Below are positions 62,489 through 64,000 of a stretch of 64,000 bases of DNA, in pieces. The notes below the pieces were generated by a model. That model searched no databases, had not been told where the DNA came from, and saw only the letters and a list, made by a program, of their open reading frames with translations. The stretch covers positions 40,644-104,643 of the forward strand of contig JANQHX010000063.1 of the NCBI GenBank assembly GCA_028282465.1, read 5' to 3'. Numbering within the stretch: the stretch's first letter is position 1; each line of letters opens with the position of its first letter. The translations under genes and the position numbers were made by a program. The stretch is from Gynuella sp. (lineage in GTDB: Bacteria; Pseudomonadota; Gammaproteobacteria; Pseudomonadales; Natronospirillaceae).

Positions 62489-64000
62489 ATGCCTGTAATT
62501 ACTCTTCCCGACGGTTCTAAACGCGAATTCGAAAATGCTGTTTCTGTAATGGAAGTTGCGACCGATATTGGTCCTGGTTTAGCCAAAGCAACCATTTCAG
62601 GAAAGGTGAATGGTATCGAAGTCGATGCCAGTGATCTTATTTCTGAAGACTCAAATCTAGAGATTATCACTGCTAAGCAACCCGAAGGCCTGGATATCAT
62701 TCGTCACTCCTGTGCCCACTTGCTCGGCCATGCCATTAAGCAATTGTGGCCAGATGTCAAAATGGCCATTGGCCCAGTCATTGAAGACGGTTTCTACTAT
62801 GACGTGGATATAGACCGGTCTATTAATCAAGAAGATTTAGACGCTTTAGAAAAGCGTATGTTGGAGCTGGCGAAGACTAACTATGATGTAGTGAAAAAGA
62901 AGGTTAGTTGGCAAGAAGCTTACGACACGTTTAAAGAACGGGGCGAGAGCTACAAGATGCAAATTCTGGAAGATGATATCCCTAAGGACGCCACTCCAGG
63001 CCTATATCATCACGAAGAATATATCGACATGTGCCGCGGCCCGCACGTGCCTAATATGAAGTTTTGTCACAACTTCAAGTTGATGAAAGTTGCCGGTGCC
63101 TATTGGCGTGGTAACTCTGAAAACAAAATGCTTCAGCGAATTTATGGTACTGCCTGGGCTGATAAGAAAGCACTAAAAGCCTACCTGAAGCGTTTGGAAG
63201 AAGCTGAAAAGCGTGACCACCGTAAACTCGGTAAGCAACTAGATCTGTTCCATTGGCAGGACAATGCACCAGGTATGGTGTTCTGGCACCCTAAAGGCTG
63301 GACCATGTATCAGGTTTTGGAAAGCTACATGCGTGGTCAGCTATTTAAATATGACTATGAAGAAGTTCGTGCTCCGTTAATTTTGGACGTGAATCTGTGG
63401 GAGCGTTCCGGCCACTGGGACAAGTATAAAGAAAACATCTTTGCCACAGAGTCGGAGAAGCGCACTTATGCGGTAAAGCCGATGAACTGCCCGGGTCATT
63501 TACAGATTTATAACCAGGGTTTGAAATCTTACCGCGACCTGCCATTACGCATGGCTGAATTTGGTCTGGTTCACCGTAATGAACCTTCAGGCTCTCTGCA
63601 CGGCCTTATGCGGGTTCGCTCATTCACTCAAGACGATGCCCATGTTTTTTGTACCGAAGAGCAGATCCTGCCGGAACTCACTGCCTGTATCGAAATGGTA
63701 TTCGATACCTACAAGGACTTTGGCTTTGACGAAGTGGAGATCAAACTGTCTACTCGCCCAGAAAAGCGTATTGGCTCAGATGAAATTTGGGATCAATCTG
63801 AAGCTGATTTAGCTGCCGCTCTTAAGGCTAACGGTTTGGATTATGAAATACAGCCTGGAGAAGGTGCATTTTACGGCCCTAAAATTGAATTTACCCTGCG
63901 CGACTGTCTGAATCGCGAATGGCAGTGTGGCACTATTCAGCTGGATTTCTCAATGCCCAGTCGCCTGGACGCAGAATATGTGGATGCAGATGGCGAGCGC
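62489..64000 (+). CDS. thrS: Threonyl-tRNA synthetase (5' part, cut by window edge)
   Basis: Charges tRNA-Thr. The first 504 codons are present and in frame to the last base. In order: N-terminal TGS domain ([15 protein letters not shown]), the editing domain with [14 protein letters not shown] and the [10 protein letters not shown] motif, then class II motifs in [12 protein letters not shown] (with the zinc-binding cysteine), [20 protein letters not shown] and DDAHVFC. The ATG at 62489 follows AAAGGAAA. The anticodon-binding domain and the usual infC-rpmI-rplT neighbours would lie beyond the edge. Confidence 0.97.
   Translation, partial: MPVITLPDGSKREFENAVSVMEVATDIGPGLAKATISGKVNGIEVDASDLISEDSNLEIITAKQPEGLDIIRHSCAHLLGHAIKQLWPDVKMAIGPVIEDGFYYDVDIDRSINQEDLDALEKRMLELAKTNYDVVKKKVSWQEAYDTFKERGESYKMQILEDDIPKDATPGLYHHEEYIDMCRGPHVPNMKFCHNFKLMKVAGAYWRGNSENKMLQRIYGTAWADKKALKAYLKRLEEAEKRDHRKLGKQLDLFHWQDNAPGMVFWHPKGWTMYQVLESYMRGQLFKYDYEEVRAPLILDVNLWERSGHWDKYKENIFATESEKRTYAVKPMNCPGHLQIYNQGLKSYRDLPLRMAEFGLVHRNEPSGSLHGLMRVRSFTQDDAHVFCTEEQILPELTACIEMVFDTYKDFGFDEVEIKLSTRPEKRIGSDEIWDQSEADLAAALKANGLDYEIQPGEGAFYGPKIEFTLRDCLNREWQCGTIQLDFSMPSRLDAEYVDADGER

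Overview
The window is chromosomal DNA of an AT-leaning gammaproteobacterium, most likely a marine member of the Oceanospirillales/Pseudomonadales side of the class. The evidence is gene content and order: nth next to a six-gene rnfABCDGE operon, then metG and mrp; purM-purN-DUF3108 divergent from DUF2066-perM-hda; ihfB-lapA-lapB; and a surface-polysaccharide locus lying between ihfB and uvrB, the position I recall for the O-antigen locus of Pseudomonas aeruginosa. No species call is possible from the sequence alone. I see no prophage, plasmid functions or CRISPR array.

Layout. 1-2.6 kb: zinc uptake genes znuB/znuC divergent from znuA around a likely Zur operator. 2.6-10.6 kb: small housekeeping and hypothetical genes (DUF2721, TerB-like, a 417-residue unknown, tRNA-Ser, a lipoprotein, a NIF3/YqfO-like protein, two Nudix hydrolases, DUF3135, a DUF4062-like protein, DegV, nth). 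10.9-16.6 kb: the Rnf ion-pumping electron transport complex. 16.9-24.6 kb: two cyclic-di-GMP type signalling proteins with degenerate catalytic motifs, flanking metG, mrp and an outer-membrane-like protein. 24.8-31.9 kb: ldhA, purine genes, perM and hda. 32-36.8 kb: truC, an ABC exporter, ihfB, lapA and lapB. 36.8-38 kb: tRNA-Glu, tRNA-Gly with a decayed copy behind it, comEA, and a GGA-rich stretch ending in a terminator that looks like a CsrB/RsmY-type regulatory RNA.

38-58.5 kb is the accessory heart of the window. It holds an orphan RmlB-like dehydratase, an embedded pyrB-pyrI operon, an EPS-type MarR regulator, ugd and a UDP-glucuronate epimerase, a decayed partial tandem duplication of those two genes, four glycosyltransferases, a Wzy-like polymerase, two unrecognised proteins, a WecG/TagA-type transferase, a Wzx-like flippase, fragments of two different insertion sequences, then WecA, an O-antigen-ligase-like protein, ManB and ManC. 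Read together these supply UDP-uronic acids and GDP-mannose, start a glycan on undecaprenyl phosphate, extend it, flip it, polymerise it and ligate it, as in a Wzx/Wzy-dependent O-antigen pathway. No Wzz chain-length regulator and no Wza/Wzc capsule export genes are visible.

58.5-64 kb returns to core genes: an aromatic/aspartate aminotransferase, uvrB, tRNA-Val and the first 504 codons of thrS, which runs off the right edge.

The items most worth follow-up are the candidate Csr/Rsm-sequestering RNA behind comEA and the pair of unrecognised genes between wzy and the next glycosyltransferase. After those come the decayed ugd-epimerase duplication, the DUF4062-like protein and the degenerate signalling enzymes.
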